From NCBI RefSeq assembly GCF_011043775.1, contig NZ_JAAKXY010000002.1, positions 434,001-498,000 of the forward strand: a DNA stretch of 64,000 nt, read 5' to 3'. The notes under the pieces are model-generated. The model was not told the DNA's origin and searched no databases. It worked only from the letters and a program-made list of their open reading frames with translations. The DNA is from Natronolimnobius sp. AArcel1. Its GTDB lineage: Archaea > Halobacteriota > Halobacteria > Halobacteriales > Natrialbaceae. The translations under genes were made by a program, and so were the position numbers. Positions 1 through 7,885 of the stretch are shown here, piece after piece; position 1 is the first letter of the stretch; each line of letters starts with the position of its first letter.

Positions 1-1
1 A

Positions 2-232
2 GACGGCGAGGACGACACGGTCTGTCTCGAGATCGCCGACACCGGCCCCGGGATTCCCGCGACTGAACGCCGTCGCGTTATCGAACCCAACGAATCCGGA
101 CGGCAAGGTGGAACTGGACTCGGTCTCTATCTCGTCCGGACGTTCGTCGAGCGCTATGGTGGCCACCTCGAAATCGAGGCCAATCAGCCCCGCGGCACGG
201 TTGTTCGGATCTTGCTCGAGTCGGCGGCGTAA
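2..232 (+). CDS. Sensor histidine kinase, C-terminal fragment (5' end outside window)
   Basis: Only the last 76 codons are inside the window. They form the end of a GHKL ATPase domain. The G1 box DTGPGIP appears at about residue 14 of the fragment and the G2 box GTGLGLYLVR at about residue 37, followed by the usual YGGHLEIE and GTVVRILL strands before the stop. This is the ATP-binding module that phosphorylates the kinase's own histidine in two-component signalling. Sensor domains and partner are not visible. Family assignment is firm; the signal sensed is unknown. Confidence 0.9.
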   Translation, partial: DGEDDTVCLEIADTGPGIPATERRRVIEPNESGRQGGTGLGLYLVRTFVERYGGHLEIEANQPRGTVVRILLESAA

Positions 233-300
233 CCGGAACGCTGACTCGAGGGCCAGCCACCGTCGACAACGCGTCTCGCCGTTCCCGGGCGTAAAGGGTG

Positions 301-310
301 GCTTTTTATG
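301..310 (+). promoter_or_regulatory. TATA-like box for pcn
   Basis: The T-rich element gctttttatg is centred about 28 bases before the pcn ATG at 335. That spacing fits an archaeal promoter giving a leaderless transcript, and argues against the upstream in-frame ATG at 308, which lies inside the box. Confidence 0.55.
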
Positions 311-334
311 TCGACCGTTCGTACCCCGACGCAT

Positions 335-1078
335 ATGTTCAAGGCCATCGTGAGCGCAGAAACGCTCACCAGCGCGCTCGATTCGATCAGCGTGCTGGTC
401 GACGAGTGTAAGATCCACCTCGAGGAAGACGGACTCGAGATTCGGGCCGTCGATCCCGCAAATGTCGGGATGGTCGACCTCTCGCTCGACGCGGCTGCGT
501 TCGAATCGTACGAAGCCGACGGCGGGCTGATCGGGGTCGACCTCTCGCGGCTCGAAGACATTGCAGGGATGGCCGAATCCGGCCAACTCATCCAGCTCGA
601 ACTCGACGAAGAGACGCGCAAACTCCACATCCAGATCGACGGACTCGAGTACACGCTCGCGCTGATCGATCCCGACTCAATCCGCCAGGAACCAGACATT
701 CCGGATCTGGACCTGCCCGCAGAAGTCGTCCTCGAGGGCAAGGACGTCAACCGCTCGGTCACCGCGGCCGATATGGTCTCGGATCACATCGCCCTTGGCG
801 TCGATGAAGGCGAGGAGTACTTTTACGTCAACGCAGAAGGCGACACCGACGACGTTCACCTCGAACTCACGCAGGACGATTTGATCGACCTGCAACTCGG
901 CCCCGCCCACTCACTGTTCTCGCTTGACTACCTCAAGGACATGAACAAGGCGATCCCCGCCGACACCGAAGTGACGCTCGCACTCGGCGAGGAGTTCCCC
1001 GTCAAGATCTACTTCGGCTTTGCCGAGGGACAGGGACAGGTTACCTACATGCTCGCACCGCGGATCCAGAGCGACTGA
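335..1078 (+). CDS. pcn: DNA polymerase sliding clamp PCNA
   Basis: Encodes a 247-residue homotrimeric sliding clamp that encircles DNA and tethers polymerases, FEN1, ligase and other PIP-box proteins at the fork. The protein begins [11 protein letters not shown] and has two similar halves. Family features include the interdomain segment around residues 115-135 and the C-terminal LAPRIQSD, which forms part of the PIP-binding pocket. Strongly acidic, as usual for a haloarchaeal clamp. An upstream ATG at 308 is in frame, but the length match and the TATA-like box at 301-310 favour 335. priL lies 2.4 kb downstream, so two replication genes sit close together. Confidence 0.97.
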   Translation: MFKAIVSAETLTSALDSISVLVDECKIHLEEDGLEIRAVDPANVGMVDLSLDAAAFESYEADGGLIGVDLSRLEDIAGMAESGQLIQLELDEETRKLHIQIDGLEYTLALIDPDSIRQEPDIPDLDLPAEVVLEGKDVNRSVTAADMVSDHIALGVDEGEEYFYVNAEGDTDDVHLELTQDDLIDLQLGPAHSLFSLDYLKDMNKAIPADTEVTLALGEEFPVKIYFGFAEGQGQVTYMLAPRIQSD

Positions 1079-1204
1079 AACGACTGCCCAGACGTCAGTT
1101 CAGAGATTCTCTTACTGGTAATCCAGACGCTCTCAGCTACTCGAGTGTCCCAGGAAGCGATTGATCCCCGGCTTTATTCCGGTCGGTCGCGTCAGTGAAT
1201 CGTA

Positions 1205-1888
1205 ATGGCGACTCTCGTCGAGTTTTCCGTCTCCACTGAGACGTTTTCCTTTGGCACCCTATTTGGAACCATTCCGGGCGTGTCGGTCGAACTCGAGCGG
1301 CTGGTACCAACGACCGAATCGCTGTTTCCGTACGTCTGGATTCGTGGTGCCAGCACGCCCGAAGTTGAGGCGGCACTCGAAGCAGCGCCGGAGACAGCTG
1401 GCTTTACGCAGGTTGATGACCTCGGCACGGACGGCATTCTGTATCGAACGGCCTGGAATCCCGCACAAGACGGCGTCCTCAAGGCGATTGCTGAGTCTGA
1501 CGTGACGTTACTCTCCGCGACCGGCAAACGCGACCGCTGGCTATTTCGCCTGCGCGTCGAGAACCACGGTGCACTCGGCGAGTTCCGGACGCGGTGTCGC
1601 GACCGTGAGATCGATATCGAAGTCGCTCGTGTCCAGCCGCTACAGCCGATCGAACACAGCGGCGGGATCACGCCCGCCCAGTTCGAAGCGCTCGAGCTTG
1701 CCTATCGGGGTGGGTACTTCGACGATCCGCGGCGGGCAACGCTTGATGACCTGGCGGCTGAACTCGGGATTACGCGCCAGTCGCTTGCGGGGCGGCTCCG
1801 ACGTGGACATCGAAATCTGCTGACCGGGCTGTTCGACGGCGACAACGGCTTCGATCGACTGGAAGGCGCGATGTCGCGAACCGAGTGA
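1205..1888 (+). CDS. Bat-like helix-turn-helix (HTH_10) transcription regulator
   Basis: A 227-residue protein with the two-part layout of haloarchaeal bacterio-opsin-activator-like regulators. Residues 1-155 form an alpha/beta module. Residues about 158-215 are the HTH_10 DNA-binding domain, with the family-typical run ITPAQFEALELAYRGGYFDDPR followed after a gap by LAAELGITRQSL. There is no PAS or GAF domain, so it resembles the short class of this family. A TATA-like element (ggctttattcc, about 31 bases upstream) supports a leaderless start at 1205. Regulon unknown; the neighbours pcn and a HalOD1 gene do not indicate one. Confidence 0.85.
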   Translation: MATLVEFSVSTETFSFGTLFGTIPGVSVELERLVPTTESLFPYVWIRGASTPEVEAALEAAPETAGFTQVDDLGTDGILYRTAWNPAQDGVLKAIAESDVTLLSATGKRDRWLFRLRVENHGALGEFRTRCRDREIDIEVARVQPLQPIEHSGGITPAQFEALELAYRGGYFDDPRRATLDDLAAELGITRQSLAGRLRRGHRNLLTGLFDGDNGFDRLEGAMSRTE

Positions 1889-2041
1889 AGAGAAGACTCC
1901 ACACATCGTTGGGGTTGGTACTGATGGTAGACGGACTGTCCGTACATCCTGGTCAGCAACACGAACAGATCAGTGATGAGGTATTTAAAACTGCTACATA
2001 GTAAGGATTGGACCTACCCACCTACTCAGAGTAGTGTGTCT

Positions 2042-2362
2042 ATGTCCTCCACCGACGACTCTATGGATTCAGCAGATTCACAGGACGGAACAGTCGTTAC
2101 AACGTTCGATCCGACCGGCACGGAACGGGCGAGCGAAGCAATTGTGACCGCTGTCGCTGCCGTCCACGACACTGATCGAAAGAGTCTCGGGCCGCTGTAC
2201 GACGCTGTCGACCCGGACGCACTCAATGCCCTCGTTGCCCACGCCCACCGAGTTGCCGACGCCGCCACACACGAACTCTGGTTCGTCTACGAAGGCCTTG
2301 ATATCGGCGTCCGAACTGACGGTGAAATCCACGTTCGCGATTCGAGTACACAGGCGAAGTGA
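2042..2362 (+). CDS. HalOD1 output-domain protein
   Basis: A 106-residue soluble acidic protein. After about 25 low-complexity Asp/Ser residues comes a single HalOD1-type domain: ASEAIVTAVAAVHDTDRK, then PLYDAVDPDALNALV, and a C-terminal strand pair ELWFVYEGLDIGVRTDGEI. HalOD1 is a Halobacteria-specific domain found alone or in signalling proteins; its molecular role is unproven. An upstream in-frame ATG exists at 1973, but the TATA-like gtatttaaaac at about 1980-1990 lies inside that extension, so 2042 is preferred. Confidence 0.75.
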   Translation: MSSTDDSMDSADSQDGTVVTTFDPTGTERASEAIVTAVAAVHDTDRKSLGPLYDAVDPDALNALVAHAHRVADAATHELWFVYEGLDIGVRTDGEIHVRDSSTQAK

Positions 2363-2373
2363 TCCACGCCGGC

Positions 2374-3288
2374 TCAGTTCGCGTCCGCCGCCTGTACAAC
2401 TGACTCAGACTCGAGGCTCTCGAGTCCGTCCTCGAGTGCGGTTCGGATGAGCGTCGCCACCTGCTCGTCGTTTTCGATGAAGACACAGTGAGCGCCACCC
2501 TCGAGGAGTTCCAGGTGTGTGTTCGGAATGCGTTCTGCGAGGAGACGGGCGTTCGTCGCCGGGCTGACGCGGTCGTCAGTCCCGTGGATAACGAGTGTTG
2601 GAGTCGTAAGCTGTGGCAGCCGATCACTGACGGAGCCACTCATCAGGGCAGCGGCCTGTGCCGTCCGGGCCGCACCAGTCGCATCCTGTTCGCGTCGCCA
2701 CTCGATGATGCGATCCATCAGGTGTGGGTTCCGATTCGTAAATCGCTCGGAGAAGGCTGGCCGCATCCGATTGCGAAGCGTCTCACGATCTGAGCCCGAG
2801 GGCGCGCCGAACAGTTGCTCGCGGGTTTCCTCGGGCATCGGTGCAGCGTCCGGTCCGCCGTGTGTCGACCCGATAAGCGTCAGTGACGCCGCCCGCGTGT
2901 ACTCGAGGGCGTACTCCTGGGCGATCAGCCCGCCGAGGTCGGCCCCGACGAGGTGAGCATGTCGGACACCCGCATCCTGCAGGATGACATCGAGGTCGGC
3001 CGCCAGCCCGGCAAGCGAGTAGCCAGCGACTCGAGAAATCAGCGGGTTCCGAACCCGGCGCGGAAGCCGAGACACGAGCGGCGGGAGGCCGGCGTCAGAC
3101 CGGCCCGTCCCGCGCGTATCTGGGGCGATGATATCGTACTCATCGCCGAGTTCCTGGCGCTGCCAGCGCCACATCCAGCGGCCAAATCCCAGCCCTTGCA
3201 GGAAGACGATTGTCTCGCTCGATCCGTCGCTATCTGCACGTTCGTGGTCGTAGGACAGAGACACGCCGTCCCGCATCGCCCGTGGCAT
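2374..3288 (-). CDS. Alpha/beta-hydrolase fold protein with Asp in the nucleophile position
   Basis: A 304-residue single-domain alpha/beta hydrolase. Visible landmarks are the oxyanion-region FLQGLGFGRWMW near residue 30, the PDTRGTGRSD loop, the nucleophile elbow VGADLGG near residue 118, an acidic residue in HGTDDRVSP, and the terminal His in GGAHCVF. In most relatives the elbow is G-x-S-x-G; here it reads G-A-D-L-G. Asp nucleophiles occur in haloalkane dehalogenases and epoxide hydrolases, but loss of classical esterase activity is equally possible. It converges on the HalOD1 gene with an 11-base gap. Substrate unknown. Confidence 0.85.
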   Translation of the reverse strand: MPRAMRDGVSLSYDHERADSDGSSETIVFLQGLGFGRWMWRWQRQELGDEYDIIAPDTRGTGRSDAGLPPLVSRLPRRVRNPLISRVAGYSLAGLAADLDVILQDAGVRHAHLVGADLGGLIAQEYALEYTRAASLTLIGSTHGGPDAAPMPEETREQLFGAPSGSDRETLRNRMRPAFSERFTNRNPHLMDRIIEWRREQDATGAARTAQAAALMSGSVSDRLPQLTTPTLVIHGTDDRVSPATNARLLAERIPNTHLELLEGGAHCVFIENDEQVATLIRTALEDGLESLESESVVQAADAN

Positions 3289-3433
3289 ACCTGAATCGAC
3301 GTGTCGAACCCCCTTGAAGTCGACCCTCGAGCGAAGTGACGGAAAATAGATATTAACAGGGATCTGAATCTGTAATAAAACGCGAACCGAACAATCAGGG
3401 TGTTTATCCCATCGGAGTCATATCGTATCACCG

Positions 3434-4549
3434 ATGCAGCGACTGCACGCTCGGTATCCGTTTCTCGAGGCGGCCCGCGAGACTGTGGCGACGGAGACGG
3501 TTGACCTGGCCACCGTCGTCGAACAGGACCGCGCGGTCGTCGACCGAGCGCGCCAGCGCGTGATCGCCGCGCTCGATGACGGGACCGTTGGCGACTTTCA
3601 TCGCGAGCCACGGGTCGAACTCCTCTCCTATCCCGTCGCTCGCGTGCTCGTCTCGATGGTCGACGAACGCGTCCTCGTGCGCAAGTACGCCCGCGCCGAA
3701 GCCGCGACCGCCTACGAACGCTTTACCGCTGATCTCGAGGATACGACCGAACTCAAAAGCGTCGAGACGACCGGTCTCGACCTCGACGAACTACTCGCGG
3801 AGTTTGACCTCGAGGAGGCAGTCGAGGTGGTCCACGCAATCGACGACGACAACGAGACGTATCGAATCGACGTTGGACAGTACCTGTTGCTCGCCGAAGA
3901 TTTGTATGACGACCGCTGGCGACTCGTCAATCAACCCCTCGAGAACGGTACCGTCCCAGTCACTGAAGAAGAACTCCTGACACTGCTGCGAGAAGCAATT
4001 CGAACTCGCATTGACGAGGGACTTCCCTTTGACGTGCCCGAGACGATTGCCGCCAGTCTCGAGGATGACGCCGAAGAAATTCGAGACGTGCTCGCGGACC
4101 TCGATCTGACGCGCGAGATTGACACCGTCGTCCCTGACCTGTTCCCGCCGTGTATGAAGGCACTGTTAGACCAGATTCAGAAAGGCGAGCACCTACCCCA
4201 TCACTCCCGATTTGCGATCACTGCCTTTCTGACGAGCATCGGGATGTCGACCGACGATATCGTCGACCTCTACCGCGTGAACTCCTCGTTCGGCGAGGAA
4301 ATGACTCGTTATCAGACCGACCACATCGGCGGCGAAACGTCACCGACGGAGTACTCACCACCCTCGTGTGCGACGATGCAATCGTACGGCGACTGCGTGA
4401 ACAAAGACGACCTCTGCGAGCAGATCCCGCATCCGATGGCCTACTACGAAGAGCGCATCGACGACGCCGATGACGACGAACTCGAGGACTGGCGCGGGAG
4501 TGACGACGAGGACAGCGAGGAAGAGACGGCATCGGCCAGCAGCGAGTAA
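3434..4549 (+). CDS. priL: DNA primase large subunit PriL
   Basis: Encodes the 371-residue regulatory subunit of the archaeal/eukaryotic-type primase, which with PriS makes RNA primers for replication. The N-terminal helical part covers roughly residues 1-210. The C-terminal Fe-S domain shows PPCMKALL near residue 237, then PPSCATMQSYGDCVNKDDLC near 315-335, giving the four conserved Cys of the [4Fe-4S] cluster. The C-terminus is a short acidic tail. A TATA-like tgtttatccc at 3401-3410 is about 28 bases before the ATG, suggesting a leaderless transcript. PriS is not in the window. Confidence 0.95.
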   Translation: MQRLHARYPFLEAARETVATETVDLATVVEQDRAVVDRARQRVIAALDDGTVGDFHREPRVELLSYPVARVLVSMVDERVLVRKYARAEAATAYERFTADLEDTTELKSVETTGLDLDELLAEFDLEEAVEVVHAIDDDNETYRIDVGQYLLLAEDLYDDRWRLVNQPLENGTVPVTEEELLTLLREAIRTRIDEGLPFDVPETIAASLEDDAEEIRDVLADLDLTREIDTVVPDLFPPCMKALLDQIQKGEHLPHHSRFAITAFLTSIGMSTDDIVDLYRVNSSFGEEMTRYQTDHIGGETSPTEYSPPSCATMQSYGDCVNKDDLCEQIPHPMAYYEERIDDADDDELEDWRGSDDEDSEEETASASSE

Positions 4550-4566
4550 GACCGTCCCAAACTCGA

Positions 4567-5043
4567 CTACTCTCGAGGCGACTCCTCGAGTTCGTCGGCC
4601 TGCTCTTGAATCTCCTGGAGCGCCTGTTCTTGCTCGCCGCGAGCGAGGCCACCCGATTCGACGTGGCGGCCACCGTACTGCCAAGACGGAATCGCGTTCC
4701 AGACGCTCGAGTCGCCGCCATCGTCGCCATCGCGGTCGCGGCCCTGATCCTGATCCGGAGTCTCGTCGCTGCTCGAGCGGGACGACCAGAGGACTGCAAG
4801 CAAGACGAGTACGGCAGTGCCAGCGAGCAGGACCGACGCAGGGTCGCTTAGTGACCCGCTGTCGATGACCGACGAGCGCATGAGCACCGAGGTAACGAGC
4901 AAGACGGCGACAGCGGCGAGTCCGACGCGACGGAACCACGAGCGCCGTGGCGAAGCGGTAGCTGCGCTGTCAGCGTCGGAATCAGGACTTGCCGCAGTGC
5001 GAGTCTCACCGGGAGGGTCAGTATCGGACGCCGGAGGTGACAT
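4567..5043 (-). CDS. Haloarchaeal membrane protein of unknown function
   Basis: A 158-residue protein with an acidic, Ser/Thr-rich cytoplasmic-like N-terminus and two hydrophobic segments, VGLAAVAVLLVTSVLM (about 40-55) and VLLAGTAVLVLLAVLW (about 70-87). Then comes a long Asp/Gly/Ser linker and a conserved-looking C-terminal block (SSVWNAIPSWQYGGRH, then GLARGEQEQALQEIQEQA) that could be a short coiled coil. The ATG at 5043 is preferred over the GTG at 5049. The gene converges on priL with a 17-base gap. I do not recognise a function. Confidence 0.7.
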   Translation of the reverse strand: MSPPASDTDPPGETRTAASPDSDADSAATASPRRSWFRRVGLAAVAVLLVTSVLMRSSVIDSGSLSDPASVLLAGTAVLVLLAVLWSSRSSSDETPDQDQGRDRDGDDGGDSSVWNAIPSWQYGGRHVESGGLARGEQEQALQEIQEQADELEESPRE

Positions 5044-5112
5044 AGTCACGTTCGAGTAGCGATGGTAAAAAAGAGCGGGGCACCGTTACTGGCAGTGAAA
5101 CAACAGGATCAG

Positions 5113-5379
5113 TTAGTACGCGTTCTGTGCCTCGAGATCGTCGCTATCGTCTTCGATCTCGTTGCTCGGATCGTTCAGGACGAACGCGAGCAAGATCCCG
5201 ATGACGGTCATGAGAATAATAAATCCGATGATGGTGTAGACGAGGAGTTCGCCGCCCTCAGGCTGGAGGACGCCGCTTTCGTCGCCGTAGGTCGTGCCGA
5301 TCCAGATCATCGTGCCGAGCATTCCGAGGACGGCACCAACGGAGACGACGATTTCAATGAGTTGCTCTCGGTCGAGCAT
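5113..5379 (-). CDS. Small two-helix membrane protein
   Basis: An 88-residue protein with two predicted membrane helices (IVVSVGAVLGMLGTMIWIG, about 10-28, and LLVYTIIGFIILMTVIGILL, about 46-65), a short acidic loop between them and an acidic C-terminal tail (EIEDDSDDLEAQ). It resembles a short haloarchaea-restricted membrane family (possibly DUF7472), but this is recognition by eye only. It lies 55 bases downstream of htpX on the same strand, so co-transcription with the protease is plausible. Confidence 0.65.
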   Translation of the reverse strand: MLDREQLIEIVVSVGAVLGMLGTMIWIGTTYGDESGVLQPEGGELLVYTIIGFIILMTVIGILLAFVLNDPSNEIEDDSDDLEAQNAY

Positions 5380-5434
5380 TATGACGTCGCTTTTGTCGGC
5401 CAGGCCAAAAACGCTTCGAAGCGCTCGAGCGGTT

Positions 5435-6325
5435 CTAGACCGCTGCCATCTGTTTCTCGAGGTCGCGCAGTTGCTCGATTCGGTTTTCGGTCGCGGGGTG
5501 CGTGCTGAACAGTTGCCCGACGATACCAGATTTGATCGGGATGATGAAGAAGGCGTTCATCTCGGCTTCCTCTCGCATGTCGTCTTTTGGCACCTGATCC
5601 ATCTTCCCGGAGATTTTCATGAGCGCGGAGGCGAGCGCACCGGGGTTGCCCGTGATCGCTGCGGCACCGCGGTCTGCGGCGTACTCGCGGTATCGGGAGA
5701 GCGCCCGGATCAGCAGGTAGCTGATGATCCAGACGACCAGCGAGACGAGGATGGCGACGACGATGCCACCGCCGCCTTTGCCGCCACGGTTGCCACCGCC
5801 GCCAAAGAACGCACCCCAGCGGACGATCATGAACGCAATTGTCGAGAGGAACGACGCGATGGTCATCACCATCATATCGCGATTTTTCACGTGGGCGAGT
5901 TCGTGGGCGATGACGCCGTCGAGTTCATCTCGCTCGAGGGTATCCATCAGCCCGGTGGTGACGGCGACGACGGCGTTTTTCTGATTTCGACCGGTTGCAA
6001 ACGCGTTCGGAACGTTCGAGTCGATGACTGCAACTTGGGGTTTCGGCACATCGGCTTGCTGTGACAGGCGTTCGACCGAGCCGTGCAGTTGCGGGTACTC
6101 ATCGGCTGAGACCTTCTGTGCGCCCATACTGCGCAGCGCGAGCGAGTCGCTGAAGTAGTACTGCACGAGGGACATGCCGCCAAACAGCACGCCGAAGACG
6201 AGCAGATTCGGACCTCCAGTCAGATAGCCCGTCAGGACACCTGCAAAGACGATGTACAGTGCAAACAGCAGAAACATCGTCAGAAACATTCGGAACCGAA
6301 GCCCCCAGTCCGCCTGCCAGTTCAT
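5435..6325 (-). CDS. htpX: HtpX-type membrane zinc metalloprotease (M48)
   Basis: A 296-residue M48 peptidase. Two N-terminal membrane helices (about residues 12-34 and 38-58) are followed by the catalytic module. The zinc-binding helix GVIAHELAHVKNRD is near residue 137 and supplies HExxH. A further hydrophobic pair and the downstream glutamate region EYAADRGAA complete the site. HtpX-type enzymes degrade misfolded membrane proteins. The Gly-rich FFGGGGNRGGKGGGG loop separates membrane segments. A TATA-like acacttattcc on the minus strand, about 27 bases upstream, suggests a leaderless start. It diverges from nmd3 across the ORB-like intergenic region. Confidence 0.92.
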   Translation of the reverse strand: MNWQADWGLRFRMFLTMFLLFALYIVFAGVLTGYLTGGPNLLVFGVLFGGMSLVQYYFSDSLALRSMGAQKVSADEYPQLHGSVERLSQQADVPKPQVAVIDSNVPNAFATGRNQKNAVVAVTTGLMDTLERDELDGVIAHELAHVKNRDMMVMTIASFLSTIAFMIVRWGAFFGGGGNRGGKGGGGIVVAILVSLVVWIISYLLIRALSRYREYAADRGAAAITGNPGALASALMKISGKMDQVPKDDMREEAEMNAFFIIPIKSGIVGQLFSTHPATENRIEQLRDLEKQMAAV

Positions 6326-6416
6326 AGTTCGTGTACGTGCTCAGGCGGAATAAGTGTCACCAACGGAACGCTCTTCATATGTGCGATAATTGAATATTCT
6401 CGAGGCGATGATGGAC

Positions 6417-6438
6417 AACCCCTTCGTTTCGCATGGAG
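6417..6438 (-). repeat. ORB-like element, copy 1
   Basis: Read on the minus strand this begins CTCCATGCGAAACGAAGGGG. That matches the general shape of archaeal origin recognition boxes: CTCCA-n3-GAAAC core followed by a G-run. Copy 2 at 6581-6602 has the same orientation and differs at one position. Orc1/Cdc6 proteins bind such boxes. No orc1/cdc6 gene is present here, so function is an inference. Confidence 0.55.
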
Positions 6439-6580
6439 ACCACGGGACACGGGGCTGTCTGACACGCTCTATCTGACCCGTGTCTGACGGGTGGCTGACA
6501 CAGCGCTCCGTGTTTGAGGGGTGGCCATGTTACCTCTTACAACCGAATCCACTCGAGCATCAGAGACGCATCTGCAACGG

Positions 6581-6602
6581 AACCCCCTCGTTTCGCATGG
6601 AG
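6581..6602 (-). repeat. ORB-like element, copy 2
   Basis: Read on the minus strand: CTCCATGCGAAACGAGGGGG. Same orientation as copy 1, 164 bases away. It lies about 60-80 bases before the nmd3 TATA-like box, so it could also act as a regulatory site for nmd3. Confidence 0.55.
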
Positions 6603-6688
6603 TTCTCAATTCGTGCGAGTTGATGGCACTGTACATCGGTGGCGAACGGAGCGGGCCGTTTAACTCGCTCAGTCCGTAAGGAGGGCTA

Positions 6689-7885
6689 ATGAGTGACTCT
6701 CGAGCATTTTGTCCGCGCTGTGGGGACCCCGTCCCCGAGCGAACGGACGGCGATGATTCAGCAGGTGGGGAATCGGCACGGGATCCGTTGCGACCCGGCG
6801 CGGAGGTCGAACTCTGTGATTCGTGTTACTTCGACGACTTCGACTTTATCGACGCCCCAGATCGGATCGACGTACAGGTCTGTGCCCGCTGTGGCGCAGT
6901 TCACAAAGGAAATCGCTGGGTCGATATCGGCGCGGAAGATTACACCGATATTGCCATCGAGCGAGTCAGTGAAGCCCTATCAGTGCACGTCGACGTCGAC
7001 GATGTCGCCTGGCAGGTCGAACCCGAACAGGTCGGCGAGAACACGATCCGGATGTACGCCTATTTCACGGGTGTCGTCCGGGATATGCCCGTCGAAGAGC
7101 AGGTGATGATCCCGGTCAAAATCGCCCGCCAGACCTGCCAGCGCTGCGGTCGAATCGCCGGCGACTACTACGCCAGCATCGTCCAGATCCGCGCCGAAGA
7201 CCGAACACCAACGAGTGAAGAACTCGAGCGCGCAAAAGAAATTGCTCACCAGACGGTCGCGGATATGGAGGCGACGGGTGACCGCAACGCCTTCGTCACG
7301 GAAATCAGCGAGGACGCAGACGGGCTGAATATCAGGGTCTCGACCAACAAGATCGGAAAGAAAATCTCGAACAAGATGATCGAGGAGTTCGGCGGCTCGG
7401 TCAACGACGCCGAAACCCTCGTTACGGAAGACGAAGACGGCAACGAGGTCTACCGCGTGACCTTCGCCGTTCGGCTCCCGCCGTACATTCCCGGCGACAT
7501 CATCGACCTCACCGACGACGACGGCGGCCCCGTCCTCGTCCGCAGCGCCCACGGCAACCTCAAAGGCACCCGCATCACGACGGGCGAACGCTACGAAGCG
7601 AGTTACGAGGAAGGGAACTCACCTGAAGCGCGCAGGCTCGGTCGACTCGAGGACGGCGAGAAAACGACGGTCGTCACCGTCGAAGACGAAAACGCCGTGC
7701 AGGTGCTCGACCCCGAAACGTTTCAGGCGACGACGGTCTCGCGCCCGGAGTACTTCGAGCCTGAGGCCGAGACGGTGCCCGTTATGAAGAGTCGCGCCGG
7801 GCTACACATCCTCCCCGATCCGGACCCCGACACCGGCGAGGAAAGCGCCGAGCCCTACGACCCGTACTCCCAAACTGATGCCTGA
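6689..7885 (+). CDS. nmd3: NMD3-family ribosome-associated zinc protein
   Basis: A 398-residue archaeal homologue of NMD3, which in eukaryotes is the 60S export adaptor and in archaea is thought to act in large-subunit maturation. The N-terminus carries zinc knuckles: CPRCGDP at about residue 8, CDSCYF near 43, CARCGAVH near 65 and CQRCGR near 150. The core beta domains follow, and the C-terminus is acidic. A Shine-Dalgarno-like GGAGG at 6680-6684 and a TATA-like cgtttaac near 6660 support the start. It overlaps the next gene by 8 bases, so the two are likely co-translated. Confidence 0.9.
   Translation: MSDSRAFCPRCGDPVPERTDGDDSAGGESARDPLRPGAEVELCDSCYFDDFDFIDAPDRIDVQVCARCGAVHKGNRWVDIGAEDYTDIAIERVSEALSVHVDVDDVAWQVEPEQVGENTIRMYAYFTGVVRDMPVEEQVMIPVKIARQTCQRCGRIAGDYYASIVQIRAEDRTPTSEELERAKEIAHQTVADMEATGDRNAFVTEISEDADGLNIRVSTNKIGKKISNKMIEEFGGSVNDAETLVTEDEDGNEVYRVTFAVRLPPYIPGDIIDLTDDDGGPVLVRSAHGNLKGTRITTGERYEASYEEGNSPEARRLGRLEDGEKTTVVTVEDENAVQVLDPETFQATTVSRPEYFEPEAETVPVMKSRAGLHILPDPDPDTGEESAEPYDPYSQTDA

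Larger units (their letters stand above)
6326..6688. other. Intergenic region with two ORB-like repeats
   Basis: This 363-base divergent spacer between htpX and nmd3 holds no credible ORF. It contains an AT-rich stretch (gataattgaatattct, 6385-6400), two direct copies of an origin-recognition-box-like motif (6417 and 6581), and between them several GTCTGAC/CTGACAC words. The promoters of both flanking genes sit at its edges: the htpX TATA near 6350 and the nmd3 TATA cgtttaac near 6660. Confidence 0.6.
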
